Positions 46,320 through 56,861 of a stretch of 64,000 nt of DNA are shown one piece after another. A model generated the notes under the pieces. The model was not told where the DNA came from. It searched no databases and saw only the letters and a list, made by a program, of their open reading frames with translations. Both the position numbers and the translations under genes were made by a program. Origin of the DNA: Azolla caroliniana (Eukaryota > Polypodiophyta); contig JBHGNT010000004.1 in assembly GCA_043228905.1 (NCBI GenBank), positions 3,038,001 through 3,102,000 of the forward strand. The letters are read 5' to 3'. The stretch's first letter is position 1. Each line of letters opens with the position of its first letter.

Positions 46320-49300
46320 ATGACTAGACCAACGCACGACTTGGTTACAGACCGAGCTCGACGCATCGCCGAACGGCAAAGACGGCGTGAGACTTTCCAG
46401 CAAGCAGCGCAGGAAATTCGCTCGGATCGTTCGTTCTCCAACGAGATCCGGAGAGTCGCGGAGGAATCTCTCCGGTTACGGCAAACTCGCGACCAGGACG
46501 ACGGAAGCAGTCTAAGTAGTCTCCGGGAAACCGAACGACTCCTGGAGGCGCTGGCAAGCGGAGAAAACGAGGCAGAAGCCTTTTCAGCCTACGAATCAGA
46601 TTCCGAAGGGGGATACAGCGTGCACACGAACTACCGGAGCAGCAACGATACCCCCGGCGGCCCGGAAGACGACGGATCGGATACCGTGCCGACTCCAGAA
46701 CCGGAACCGCTCAACCAGGGCTATCCGGAACCGCAAACGGAAGCCGTCAACCCACCAACACCGGAAGCGGAAGAAGCAAAGCCACCAACACCAACGAAAG
46801 AGCCGGCAAAGGTACCGGAAGAAGAGCCGGAAAAAGAACCGGAAAAAGGACCGGCAGAAGAACCGGAAGTGGAATCGGAGAAAGAACCGGAAAAATATCA
46901 ACAAACGCCACTAAACCGCCGCTTAATACTGGACGACGACATGCCGTTCCAATACTCAAAGTACCGCGATGATCCGGATGCGGAAGCGCATGTGGATGAC
47001 TTCGAGCAGACATGGGAAGCAAATCACACGTCCCAGCGAATGACACCGGAGGAAGAAGAACGCTCGAAGATAGCGGAATTCGGAGTCACGTTGGAGGGAC
47101 CAGCGACACGATGGCGGCGGTCGCAGGACCCGGCGACCATCACAACATTTGCAGAATTAAAAGCAAAATTCTTGCATTTTTTCCACAAGGAGGTCGACCA
47201 GACGACAATGGTGGGCCTGTTTTATACGATCCGGCAGGAGGCAGGGGAAAGCATTCCCCAATTCGTCATCCGTTTCCAACGGATGCATAGCCAGCTTGCC
47301 CGTGCACCCCCGGAGGAGGAATTACGGACGATATTTTTAAACGCACTCCGGGAACCGTTACGCACGGTGTGTACGGTGATCGACTTTCGAGGATGCACCA
47401 TCGATCAGGTCATTGACCGGGTCAGAGAAATGGAAAAGACAAGCTCATGGCTTACGCTGGGAACACTGCAACGGGCGTTACCCACCGAGGAAGATCTCCG
47501 GTTCCGGCAGGCAATTCAATGCACAATCTGCTTGAATGCCGGACACTCGGCAGTAGAGTGCACCATGCGCACTCAGTGTGTGATTTGTCAATCCAAGAGT
47601 CATACAACGGACCGGTGCGAGTACAACCTGTTAAATCGACAAGCACCACCCGTCCGACGGATCGAGCCAAGAAGCAGCCGAGACGAAGATGACGATCGTT
47701 GGCAAAGAGGGAACCGGTACCCACCGGCACAAGATGTCCGGTACGGAGACAGGCAAGAGAATGATGGCCGGTACGGGAATCGGCGAGATAACTACGACCG
47801 GTATGAGCGATCGGACCGTTATCGAGAGCCCAACAGGCGACACGAGCAATACGACAGAGACCATTCCCCTGGTTACCGAAGGCACCAGGAGGACTACGGC
47901 CGATGTTACGATCCACCACGGCCGGACTACCGAAATAAACATAAGAATAATAAGAAACGTAACTTCAAGAAAGGTGGTCACCCTAGGGACCCGGAACATG
48001 GAATCCCAAGGGGCCAACCGGCACAGAACGCACCACTCGCTACGGGACCAACTCCGGCTACCAGCAATGCTGAATCCAGCAATACCCGTAAAGAGTACTG
48101 CTACTACTGCAGGCAGGAAGGCCACTACAGTAACCAGTGCCCGGTAAAGAGCTACGAGAAACGACCAGCAGTTAATATGGTGGTTCCGGAAGTGACGGAT
48201 GTACAGCAAGTAACCACACGGTCGAAAGGCATGGCCAAAGAGTGGGAAACACAAGAGGCCATACGAAAACAGGCGACGGAATGGGTGAAGGAAGCCAATG
48301 AAAAGAACGTCGCGGACGCGGAACGGCAAAAGGCAAATACCATAGGGAGTGCCGGCGGTAGCCACCCAGAAAACGAGACATGGCAGGCACTGCAAGAATG
48401 TCAGATCACGTTGCCGTTAGGAAGACTCTTGCAGCTCGTGCCGCGATTTACGGAAGGGCTAAAAACGGGCATGACAGACGGCATAGCCCCACCGGCACCA
48501 GTCCTCTTCTCGAACCCGGAGGAGGGACCGACGGTGGTGGACACTAGTAGTCCGGCGATTACAGCTATTGTCAAAGGGCACGAACTTCCCGGCACGGTAA
48601 TCGATGGAGGTTCCGGGGTGAACGTAATAAGCCTCCGTACGTGTGATGCCTTGGGAATACATGAATGGGAGCCATGCCCGTTCTGGCTACGGATGGCGGA
48701 TACGAGTTCGGTACGACCGACGGGTTTAATACGGAAATTGGAAGTCACCATAGGAGGCCACACATTTCACATCTCGGCTGTAGTGCTGCAGCTACAGGCG
48801 CAAGGCGCGTACCCACTGTTGCTGGGCAGACCATGGTTGAAAACTGCACACATCAAGCAAAATTGGCGGAAAAATATGATCACCTTCCGGCGCGGAAAAG
48901 CCAAGGTCCGGGTTCCGACACAACCACGGACGAGCAACGGTAAGGAATGCACACCGATGTACGCGGAATGTGTGAACATGCTTGAAGGATTGGCAGACGA
49001 CGAAGAAGCCCAGTACTTGGAGGAACATCCGAAGATCGTACCACTCTTCGAGATCGACATAGCTGAAGCCGTAGCCGCATACTTGCCGCAGCGGGACGAC
49101 ACCGAAGCCGAACCAGACAAATATGCGATTCGGGAATTACGGCAAGCACAGGAAGCGTTGGAACGGGAAATGGCCGTTTCCCAACGGGTAAAAGCATCCC
49201 AGCTCGACGAAGTAAACCTAGGAAGCAAGGACGAATCAAAGCCGGTACACATCGCCAAAGAAATGAAGCCGGAAGATAAAGCGGCGATGATCAAACTTCT

Positions 49301-52184
49301 CACGGAGTTTCGCGACGTATTCGCCTGGTCATACGAAGACATGCGAGGGCTGGACCCTCAATTATATCAGCATCAGATCCACTTAGGCAAGGACGCGAAA
49401 CCAGTGGCGCAACGACGATACCGAATGAACCCCAACTACGCCGCCAAAGTAAAAGAGGAAATCGACAAACTCCTAAGAGTGGGCTTCATCCGGCCGGTAA
49501 AGAAAGCGACGTGGCTGAGCCCCATCGTCGTCGTCCCCAAGAAGAACGGTAAAATCCGTGTGTGTGTTGATTACAGGAAATTAAATGCCGCCACAATTAC
49601 GGATGCCTTCCCTCTTCCGTTCACGGACGGAGTACTGGATGCCGTCGCCGGTCATGAAGTTTATAGCTTTTTAGACGGGTTCAGCGGGTACAATCAAATC
49701 CGGATGCACCCGGACGACCAGGAAAAGACAGCGTTCGTCACCGAATGGGGGGTGTTTGTGGCCGAAGTCATGATGTTCGGCCTAAAAACGGCACCAGCAA
49801 CGTTCCAGCGAATCATCATGGAGATTTTCGGCGAATACATTCCTGCCTTTATGCAAGTTTTCCTGGATGATTTTGCAGTTTATAGCCGGGGAAAAGACCA
49901 TTTGCAGCACCTACGGTTATGCCTTGAAAAGTGTAGGTTATACCGGCTAAGCTTAAACCCAGCAAAATGCATCTTTGGGGTTTCAAGTGGAATATTGCTG
50001 GGACACATCGTAAGTAAGGAGGGCATTGCGGTCGACCCGGACAAAGTAAACGCCATACTAGGGGCACCGGCACCGAAAACGGCCAAAGCACTAAGCCGAT
50101 TCTTAGGACAAATCCGGTGGCACAGCCGGATGCTCCGTCACTTGGCGGACTTGGCGACACCATTACACACCGCGGTACATCGGACACCGTTCCAATGGAC
50201 GGAGACGGAGGATAAGGCATACAATGCCCTGAAGGTACTTTTGTCGCAAGCACCTGTCGTACAGCCTCCGGATTGGAGCAAGGAATTTCACGTGTTCGTG
50301 GACGCGTCCGACATCGCGATTGGCAGCGCCTTAATGCAGCTTACGGAGCCCAAATGGTACCGGCCGGTATATTACGCCAGCCGGAAGCTGTCCCAAGCGG
50401 AGAAGAACTATTCAACGACGGAACGGGAGGCCCTCGGCATGATCTACAGTGTCACAAAGTTTCGGCACTACCTATTGGGAAGGAAGTTCTCCTTTCATGT
50501 GGATCACTCGGCGCTTCTGTACTTAGTGTCCAAGGCGTCCCTGACCGGTAAGTTGGCCCGTTGGACCTTGCTGTTGCAGGAGTTCGAATTCGAGATTTTC
50601 CACCGGCCCGGTATCCAGCATGCCGTAGCAGACTACCTGAGCCGGTTAGAGTCCGGAGAACCAGGCGACGGAGTAGCGGATGAATTCCCGGACGCGGAGT
50701 TATTCCGTATCACCCCGGAAACGGCAGCGGACGACACGGTGTCATCAGAAGATAAATGGCTGACAAACATGCACCAGTTCCTAAGCACGGGCCTGCCACC
50801 GGAGGAAATGAACCGGGACGAGAGGAAACGACTGGCGGTGCAGAGCCGCAATTTCTGTCTGTTACGGGACACCCTCTACCACAAAGGAGCAGATGGAATA
50901 TGGAGACGGGCAGTCCGTAGTGACGAGAAAGAAGTAATCTTACGGGAAGCACACTGTGGGGTTGCCGGAGGACACTATGCCGGGGAAGCGACGGCGAGGA
51001 AAGTATGGCAGAGCGGCTTGTGGTGGCCCACGACGTTAAAAGACGCCGTCAAGTATGCTAAGGAATGTGACCTATGCCAACGAATGGGCCAGCCTACGGA
51101 GCAAGCACGGATGCCACACCAACCGGTACTTCCACTAGAGCCATTCCAGAAGTGGGGGTTGGATTTTGTCGGACCGTTCAAGCCACCGGCAATGAGAACG
51201 GGTAATCGTTATGTCATCGTGGCAACGGATTATTGCACTAAATGGGTGGAAGCAAAGGCCCTGAGAGACAACACCGCGTCATCCACAGCAAAATTCCTGT
51301 ACGAAAACATTTGGTGCCGATATGGATGTCCGATTGAATTAATCAGCGACCAAGGAGGCCACTTCCTCGGCCAGGTAGTGGAAAGCTTAACAAAGTTCTA
51401 TGCCGTGGTTCATAAACGGAGCACACCGTACTACCCACAGGCGAACGGGTTAGCGGAGTCCACCAACAAAACGCTGCAGAACATTCTCCGCAAAATCGTC
51501 AACGAAAACCGGACGGACTGGGATACAAAGCTCCATAGCGCGCTATGGGCGTACAGAACGGCATACAAAACGAGTATCCGGACAACGCCGTTCCGGTTAG
51601 CATTCGGCTTAGAAGCGGTCATGCCGGTCGAGTTTCAGGTACCAAGCTTACGGATCCAACTACGGGAACGGCTGAATGAAAAGAAATCGGAGGAAATGCG
51701 GCTAGCAGCACTATGCGAACTGGAGGAGCAACGGCTGGCCAGCATCCTCCACATGGAACTGGAGCAACGACGACGGAAAGCGTTCGTCGACCGTCACCGG
51801 AAAGGTAACGAAAAGATGTTCGAAATCGGAAAGCCGGTTCTAGTATTCCAAACCAGGATGGGCAAAATGCCGGGTAAACTCCGGTTCAGATGGACAGGCC
51901 CGTATTGGCTGACACGGGAATACAACGGGTCCTATCAGATAGGGACACTTGCCGGTGAAGTACTAGGCAAGTGGGTAAACGGATTTCGACTAAAACCCTA
52001 TAAAGGACCGATGCCAAAGAACCCGTTTATGCAGCTCACCGGCACTACACCAGGAACCTGTCCGGGATCGGTACGGATCGATCCGGAAGAAAAAGACGAC
52101 GGGGAACCCGTAGCAGAGACGAAGGAAGACACGGCAACCCGTAAGGAAAACGGTCAGGGTCCGAAGGGACCTACGGATGTGTAA
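46320..52184 (+). CDS. Gypsy gag-pol polyprotein (1954 aa), intact
   Basis: Single uninterrupted frame. Residues 1-200 are acidic and rich in E/P repeats; a gag capsid region follows (FQYSKYRDDPDAEAHVDDFE, FLHFFHKEV). There are three zinc knuckles: CTICLNAGHSAVEC and CVICQSKSHTTDRC near 400-433, and CYYCRQEGHYSNQC near 593. Protease: VIDGGSGVNVIS near 760 (DGG in place of the usual D[ST]G). RT near 1060-1230 with VVPKKNGKIRVCVDYRKLN and catalytic FLDD near 1181; RNase H near 1323 (FVDASDIAIGS); integrase with H-H-C-C near 1543-1585 and DDE residues in DFVGPF, SDQGGHF and NGLAES. It ends shortly after NGFRLKPYKG, with no chromodomain. The ATG at 46320 lies 38 bases after the primer site. All catalytic motifs but the protease look standard. 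Confidence 0.93.
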   Translation: MTRPTHDLVTDRARRIAERQRRRETFQQAAQEIRSDRSFSNEIRRVAEESLRLRQTRDQDDGSSLSSLRETERLLEALASGENEAEAFSAYESDSEGGYSVHTNYRSSNDTPGGPEDDGSDTVPTPEPEPLNQGYPEPQTEAVNPPTPEAEEAKPPTPTKEPAKVPEEEPEKEPEKGPAEEPEVESEKEPEKYQQTPLNRRLILDDDMPFQYSKYRDDPDAEAHVDDFEQTWEANHTSQRMTPEEEERSKIAEFGVTLEGPATRWRRSQDPATITTFAELKAKFLHFFHKEVDQTTMVGLFYTIRQEAGESIPQFVIRFQRMHSQLARAPPEEELRTIFLNALREPLRTVCTVIDFRGCTIDQVIDRVREMEKTSSWLTLGTLQRALPTEEDLRFRQAIQCTICLNAGHSAVECTMRTQCVICQSKSHTTDRCEYNLLNRQAPPVRRIEPRSSRDEDDDRWQRGNRYPPAQDVRYGDRQENDGRYGNRRDNYDRYERSDRYREPNRRHEQYDRDHSPGYRRHQEDYGRCYDPPRPDYRNKHKNNKKRNFKKGGHPRDPEHGIPRGQPAQNAPLATGPTPATSNAESSNTRKEYCYYCRQEGHYSNQCPVKSYEKRPAVNMVVPEVTDVQQVTTRSKGMAKEWETQEAIRKQATEWVKEANEKNVADAERQKANTIGSAGGSHPENETWQALQECQITLPLGRLLQLVPRFTEGLKTGMTDGIAPPAPVLFSNPEEGPTVVDTSSPAITAIVKGHELPGTVIDGGSGVNVISLRTCDALGIHEWEPCPFWLRMADTSSVRPTGLIRKLEVTIGGHTFHISAVVLQLQAQGAYPLLLGRPWLKTAHIKQNWRKNMITFRRGKAKVRVPTQPRTSNGKECTPMYAECVNMLEGLADDEEAQYLEEHPKIVPLFEIDIAEAVAAYLPQRDDTEAEPDKYAIRELRQAQEALEREMAVSQRVKASQLDEVNLGSKDESKPVHIAKEMKPEDKAAMIKLLTEFRDVFAWSYEDMRGLDPQLYQHQIHLGKDAKPVAQRRYRMNPNYAAKVKEEIDKLLRVGFIRPVKKATWLSPIVVVPKKNGKIRVCVDYRKLNAATITDAFPLPFTDGVLDAVAGHEVYSFLDGFSGYNQIRMHPDDQEKTAFVTEWGVFVAEVMMFGLKTAPATFQRIIMEIFGEYIPAFMQVFLDDFAVYSRGKDHLQHLRLCLEKCRLYRLSLNPAKCIFGVSSGILLGHIVSKEGIAVDPDKVNAILGAPAPKTAKALSRFLGQIRWHSRMLRHLADLATPLHTAVHRTPFQWTETEDKAYNALKVLLSQAPVVQPPDWSKEFHVFVDASDIAIGSALMQLTEPKWYRPVYYASRKLSQAEKNYSTTEREALGMIYSVTKFRHYLLGRKFSFHVDHSALLYLVSKASLTGKLARWTLLLQEFEFEIFHRPGIQHAVADYLSRLESGEPGDGVADEFPDAELFRITPETAADDTVSSEDKWLTNMHQFLSTGLPPEEMNRDERKRLAVQSRNFCLLRDTLYHKGADGIWRRAVRSDEKEVILREAHCGVAGGHYAGEATARKVWQSGLWWPTTLKDAVKYAKECDLCQRMGQPTEQARMPHQPVLPLEPFQKWGLDFVGPFKPPAMRTGNRYVIVATDYCTKWVEAKALRDNTASSTAKFLYENIWCRYGCPIELISDQGGHFLGQVVESLTKFYAVVHKRSTPYYPQANGLAESTNKTLQNILRKIVNENRTDWDTKLHSALWAYRTAYKTSIRTTPFRLAFGLEAVMPVEFQVPSLRIQLRERLNEKKSEEMRLAALCELEEQRLASILHMELEQRRRKAFVDRHRKGNEKMFEIGKPVLVFQTRMGKMPGKLRFRWTGPYWLTREYNGSYQIGTLAGEVLGKWVNGFRLKPYKGPMPKNPFMQLTGTTPGTCPGSVRIDPEEKDDGEPVAETKEDTATRKENGQGPKGPTDV

Positions 52185-52254
52185 GGTCACACACCGTCAT
52201 TAAAGATTGAAAAAAAAAAAAAAAAAATCATTAAAAATCGAGGTATGAACGGGT

Positions 52255-55227
52255 GTGAAAGCAAGGCGCGAAAAGGTACGTAGTGGGCATTTAAGAGCCG
52301 CCACGTACTTAATACTAAATCGGTACACGACGTGCGCACGCTCGAAAAAAGGCGCCAAGACGCACAGAGAAAAAGAGGAGCGCATGGAGACCTTCTTTTT
52401 TCGCGAGCCAAGAAGCACAGAAGCACCAAGGCAGTGGAAGCTGAGCAAACGCGAACCTGCACGCAGAGAACCCCCGCGCTCAGAACGCTCTCTCTCTCGC
52501 TCTCACCCTCATCACCACTCTACCTCGCCATCTTCCCTCGACCTTGAAGCAGACATGGAACCACAAACGCTGTCGGAAGCGGCCAGGAAATGGTTCAGGC
52601 AAAACGGACTGGAGGGGTTCTTGGCCATCATGGAGGCACCGCCGCACAGAGAAGCCGACCGGGTCATCAAGGAGCTCGCCACAGAGGTCATCACCGAGGA
52701 AGCGATCCGCGCGCTAACAGGCCTTCCGGAGGGAGGAATCTTTCAGATCGATAACCCAACCTCGGAGCAACTCACCCGATATTTCGGTGAGTACTCTGTT
52801 GCCGGCAAAGGCTATCGGACGCAGGGCGGCGAAGATCCGCTATTCAGGGAGATAGCTCGAGTGCTCCATGAGTACGGTCACGTGTACCCCCGACCCCCTG
52901 TCATGCCAAAAAATCGGGCAGGGATGATCATAGCCACCTATGAAGGGGTCAAGGTGGACTGGCCGGTGTTGATTGCAGACGGGTTGTGCATGGCAATCGA
53001 CATGGTACGAGGGAAGGACGGCAAGGAGGGCCGGAAGCTGTGGCACGCCGTAGCTCAATGGATAACATTGCTCGTGCCGCCGGTCGAGACCGTCCAGCCA
53101 AAGAAGCGGCCAAGAGTATCGGAAGGAAGCACCTCGAAGCCGGCGTCCAAACGACAGCAGCTGCTGGCGTCGAAGGCGACGAAAGGGAAGAAACGGGCCC
53201 CAGAACCGGAGGAGGTGTCACCGGTCCGACCCGTCAAGATAACCTTACGGAGACCGGGACAGAAGGAACCGGAACCCTTGACGGCACAGAAACATGCCGT
53301 GACACAGGAAGAGGAAACGGAGGAGCCAGAAGAGCATCTCCAACGACGGTCAAGAAGTAGGACCGCCGAGACAGGAGGGGAGCGGTCGTACCCGCGAGAG
53401 GCAGAAACGCCCCCAACTCAACCTGAGCAAACCACAAGGGAAGAACCGGAACCGGTGCGTAGGGAACCGGTCTTGTCGACTTCTATAGAAGAAGTCAGTC
53501 CAACGGCTCCGGAGACGGCGAGAACCGGAACTCAACAGCCGGCGAGCCCAGCCAGAGCACACGGCGGCCAAGGAGTACAACCAGAACGGCACATGCAGGC
53601 ACTCAGGCCAGACAATTCCACAGGGAATGAGCCGACCCGACCAGTACAGCAACAAGGCACCAGTAGCATGTGGCTACGGTGGGTAGGCGAGCAAATCGCC
53701 GGAGTGGTCGAGTATATAGAGGCGGAAGAGAGAGCGCACCAGGAACGGTTGCTCGTCACAACCGTAGATCTAGAGACGGCCCGGTCCAGAATCCGGAGCC
53801 TTGAACAAGACTTGGACAGGGTCACAAGGGAAATGGCGCAAGTGGCTTTAACAACACAAGTCCAAGCACCGGTGACTCCGGGCAATGTACAGAATAAAGC
53901 GGCAGATCAACCTGTACATAGCAATCAGACCCCGGCAACGGAAACCGTTCCGGAGAGAAATGCGTCACAAGCCCAAGAGCTTGCGGATTTAAAGGATGAG
54001 CTTGCTGCCCAAGAAGCGCTGAGGAGCCGCGAAAGAGAATTGAAGACGGCAGCGGAGGCGGAACTCAAAAAGACTGCGGAGAATCTACGCCGGGCCGAGG
54101 AGGGCTTACGGAAAGGCCACCAAGCATACGACCGGCTCAAGGAGGAAAAAGAGAAAATGCTGCAAGAGAAGGACAAGCTCCGGAGGAACGCCGAAACAGA
54201 AGTAGAGCGCCTGAAAGAGGAACTCCGGCAGGTAAAGGACCGGGAGGACCGGAACCATCGCCAAATCAACGGCAAGCTCAAACAAAAAACGGAGGAATTT
54301 GAGCAATTGCACCGGGAGTATAAACGGTTGCAAACGGAGCACAAGGAACGGACGGATGAGCTCCGGCAAGCCGTTGATCGGACCGCAACCGCATTCGCCA
54401 AGGAACAAGCGGAAAACAGAAGACGGTTGGAAGAGGAGGAGAAGGTTCGGACAGAGCTCCTCAGGCAACAGCAGGCGGAAAAAGAAAGAGCGGCGGAGGT
54501 ACTGCAGAGGCTGCAAACGACATATCAAGGGCAGCTGACGCGCTACAGAGAGCAGGCGGAGGATACGGCAAATCTCATCAAGCAGTTGAAGGAGGAGCGA
54601 CAAGTGGTGGAAAGCAGAGCACAAATGGGAGCAAGTCGCATCCAAGATATAATGCGGGCCTGGTTGAACCAGACCAAGAGCTTGATTGACAACGGTTCCG
54701 TCAAATGGTGGACCAAGTGGGCCACGAACGCGGCGGAACTCCAATTGCTCCAGGCTGACGTAGAGAACCGGCGGAAGGAGGGAGATGATTGCTATATGCT
54801 GAATTCTGAAGACTTCACCGGCATAAGAGATGAGTTGGCCGAAGACTTTCAAGCCTTGGCGGAGGACCAACTAGAGCAAGTCCGGCAACTTGTAGCTCAG
54901 CTGGATGACGGCAGGCTGGAGGCGCAGATCCAGTTTGAAAGCTACGAGAGGTCCCGGATCCGGGGAGAGAAAGAACGAGAACCAGTTACGGTTAACCTCA
55001 GTGATGAGGAACCGTTACTGGAAGGAGACCGTACCGGAAGCAGTCAAACGGAGATGCCGGAGCCAGAAAAACAAACGGAGCAGCAGCAGCAAGCAGAGCA
55101 GCCGGAGCAACCTCAGTCTCAACCGCAACCACAGCAGCAGCAGCAAGCACAGCCGCAACAACCACAACCGGAAGAACAAGTGGAAATTCTTGAACAAAGT
55201 AATTTGGACAATTTGGGTGAACAATGA
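52255..55227 (+). CDS. Extra retroelement ORF downstream of pol: coiled-coil, Q-rich protein
   Basis: Open for 990 codons, inside the Gypsy element between pol and the 3' LTR. The first 100 codons are R/S/K-rich and look like translated leader; ATG 52555 (METhionine before EPQTLSEAARKWF) is the likelier start, giving 890 residues. Residues 100-280 form a globular region (LTGLPEGGIF, YEGVKVDWPVLIADG, LWHAVAQWITLL) reminiscent of the plant-transposon domain found in Athila/Tat extra ORFs. Residues 290-470 are K/R/E/P-rich, 490-870 a long charged coiled-coil, and the end is Q/P-rich (QPQPQQQQQAQPQQPQPEE). No transmembrane segment or envelope-like feature is visible. Function unknown; a structural or nucleic-acid-binding role is only inference. 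How it is translated, 70 bases after the pol stop, is unclear. Confidence 0.8.
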   Translation: MKARREKVRSGHLRAATYLILNRYTTCARSKKGAKTHREKEERMETFFFREPRSTEAPRQWKLSKREPARREPPRSERSLSRSHPHHHSTSPSSLDLEADMEPQTLSEAARKWFRQNGLEGFLAIMEAPPHREADRVIKELATEVITEEAIRALTGLPEGGIFQIDNPTSEQLTRYFGEYSVAGKGYRTQGGEDPLFREIARVLHEYGHVYPRPPVMPKNRAGMIIATYEGVKVDWPVLIADGLCMAIDMVRGKDGKEGRKLWHAVAQWITLLVPPVETVQPKKRPRVSEGSTSKPASKRQQLLASKATKGKKRAPEPEEVSPVRPVKITLRRPGQKEPEPLTAQKHAVTQEEETEEPEEHLQRRSRSRTAETGGERSYPREAETPPTQPEQTTREEPEPVRREPVLSTSIEEVSPTAPETARTGTQQPASPARAHGGQGVQPERHMQALRPDNSTGNEPTRPVQQQGTSSMWLRWVGEQIAGVVEYIEAEERAHQERLLVTTVDLETARSRIRSLEQDLDRVTREMAQVALTTQVQAPVTPGNVQNKAADQPVHSNQTPATETVPERNASQAQELADLKDELAAQEALRSRERELKTAAEAELKKTAENLRRAEEGLRKGHQAYDRLKEEKEKMLQEKDKLRRNAETEVERLKEELRQVKDREDRNHRQINGKLKQKTEEFEQLHREYKRLQTEHKERTDELRQAVDRTATAFAKEQAENRRRLEEEEKVRTELLRQQQAEKERAAEVLQRLQTTYQGQLTRYREQAEDTANLIKQLKEERQVVESRAQMGASRIQDIMRAWLNQTKSLIDNGSVKWWTKWATNAAELQLLQADVENRRKEGDDCYMLNSEDFTGIRDELAEDFQALAEDQLEQVRQLVAQLDDGRLEAQIQFESYERSRIRGEKEREPVTVNLSDEEPLLEGDRTGSSQTEMPEPEKQTEQQQQAEQPEQPQSQPQPQQQQQAQPQQPQPEEQVEILEQSNLDNLGEQ

Positions 55228-55279
55228 AGGGGCCGAGAAGGGTTCGACGTACAAGGTACTGTCCCACGGGCGTGCCATG

Positions 55280-55699
55280 TGTTACCGGCCGGCAAGGAGT
55301 CCAAAATACGGAGTGAAGGAATTAATTAGATATGGTTGTAAATGAGCATAGTGTGGACGGACGGACTGGAAACGGTATGCCGTTCCAGATCCGGACGGAT
55401 CCCGAATAGGTGCGAGAAGCACCGTTTTGTACTACGGGCCGGAAACCTACTTAAAGGCCCGGACCCTATTGTAATGACAGCGGATAATTAATAGAGATTA
55501 TGATGTTTATACTTCTGTCTTGATTTCCGTTCTGTAATCACTGTTATATCTTACGCGTGTAATTAACCGAAGCAATCTAATCGTGTAACTTACGTAAGTC
55601 GGTGTAATCGTTGAATCTTAATCCTATGCCGTAATCACCCTTTGGTGAAGTGTCTCCGTGACACCTTGTGTTAGGCCTTGTCCGGCTAAGCGAATAACA
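55280..55699 (+). repeat. 3' LTR of the first nested Gypsy element
   Basis: Same length as the 5' LTR, at an offset of exactly 9431 bases. The one difference I see is T to C at 55450, turning TATTTAAA into TACTTAAA. The 50 bases before it lack a purine tract at the border; the nearest (GAAGGGGCCGAGAAGGG) ends about 37 bases upstream. Confidence 0.95.
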
Positions 55700-55923
55700 C
55701 GAACCGGGCTCACTCCGACTCGGCAACATTCGGGAAGACCAGTCGGTTCTGTCCCTCAAGTTACCGGAGTCAATTCGAGCAAGTTCAACAATACATATAT
55801 CCGAAGCCGAACCGACTCGGGTTCAAATCCGACTAGAACGATATCGGGTGAGCCAACCGGCTGCACTCCCACAAGGTTCGTAGTCAACTCCGAACCGAGC
55901 TTCGTCAACCGAAACCAAATTTG

Positions 55924-56861
55924 ATGGCATCAACATCCGGCTCGTCAGAAATGAGTCTACGAAAGTTCGATAGATCGAACTTCAACTTCTGGAAGGAGCA
56001 AATGCAGGACTATCTCATAGTCAAGGGGCAAATCGATCCCATCGAAAATGAAGAACCTCCAGAAGGATACAAACCAATTGAGTGGCAGAAGCTGGACAGA
56101 ATCGTCCGCGCCACGATTCGGATGCACCTATCGGAATCGGTATATTTTACGGTGCAATCGTGTACGACAGCATTCGAACTGTGGAAAACACTGTCGGACA
56201 CTTACGAAAAGAAGGTCGCCGCAACGAAGATGTTTCTGATCCGGCGCCTCTACAACTTGCGGATGAAAGAATCCGATTCGGTTCAAGCACATCTCAATGA
56301 GTACGAAAGCATAAGTTCCCAAATCTCGTCACAGGGGACGGCAATCGAGGATGAACTCAGAGCAATGATACTCATGAGCAGCCTTCCCTCATCATGGGAA
56401 ACTTTCGTCACAACCGTGTGCAGCGCGTCAACCACGGCTGTTAAATACTCCGAAGTCACGAGCGCAATCCTGACCGAAGCAGCTCGGAGAAAGTCTTTCG
56501 CCAAAGACTCAACAGACGACGCTTACGTAGTACAAGGTTCGACAGACCGATCGAACATACGAGGAAGAGATTCCTCACGGCCGCCGAACAATCAGCGAAG
56601 ACGGAGCTAGTCACGGGATAACCGAATCTGCAACTATTGCAAGAAACCCGGACACATCAAAGCCGACTGCCGTGCACTCAAGAACAAGAACAACAAGAAG
56701 AGTGGCCGGCATGAGGAGATCAATTACGTCAGCTTCTCAGCTGATGTACTACCAAACGACCCGAATATACTATCAATCGAAAATCCAGTCGGATCAGAAG
56801 TTCTGTTCACGACTGAAGAATCGAGCACATGGCTCTTAGATTCGGGCGCGTCATTTCACGT
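55924..56861 (+). pseudogene. Copia gag and start of protease, truncated
   Basis: Gag of Ty1/Copia type (LRKFDRSNFNFWKEQMQDYL, LWKTLSDTYEKK, LIRRLYNLRMKE, then LMSSLPSSWETF), the zinc knuckle CNYCKKPGHIKADC and the protease start WLLDSGASFHV. A TAG at 56608-56610 interrupts the frame just before the zinc knuckle; the same frame goes on afterwards. The Gypsy element at 56862 then cuts the protease right after its active site. Start ATG at 55924 follows a leader with no competing long frame. Confidence 0.9.

Larger units (their letters stand above)
45849..55699 (+). mobile_element. Ty3/Gypsy element, intact, with extra 3' ORF (9.85 kb)
   Basis: 420-bp LTRs at 45849-46268 and 55280-55699, flanked by CGAAC (45844-45848, 55700-55704). 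Only one LTR difference was seen, so the insertion is recent. It encodes a 1954-residue gag-pol without a chromodomain and, downstream, a 990-residue open frame. Domain style (FLDDFAVYS, NGFRLKPY) and the tRNA-Arg-like primer site fit the Athila/Tat side of plant Gypsy elements. It sits in the leader of the Copia element. Confidence 0.95.
44772..56861 (+). mobile_element. Ty1/Copia element (5' part), host of two nested Gypsy insertions
   Basis: The 5' LTR (44772-45382), an iMet-type primer site and leader are followed, after the nested Gypsy element at 45849-55699, by the rest of the leader and gag/protease (55924-56861). There the second Gypsy element interrupts it; the remaining pol and 3' LTR would lie right of the window. 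The leader on both sides matches in composition and repeats the motif ACATATATCCGAAGC (about 45829 and 55794). Confidence 0.85.
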
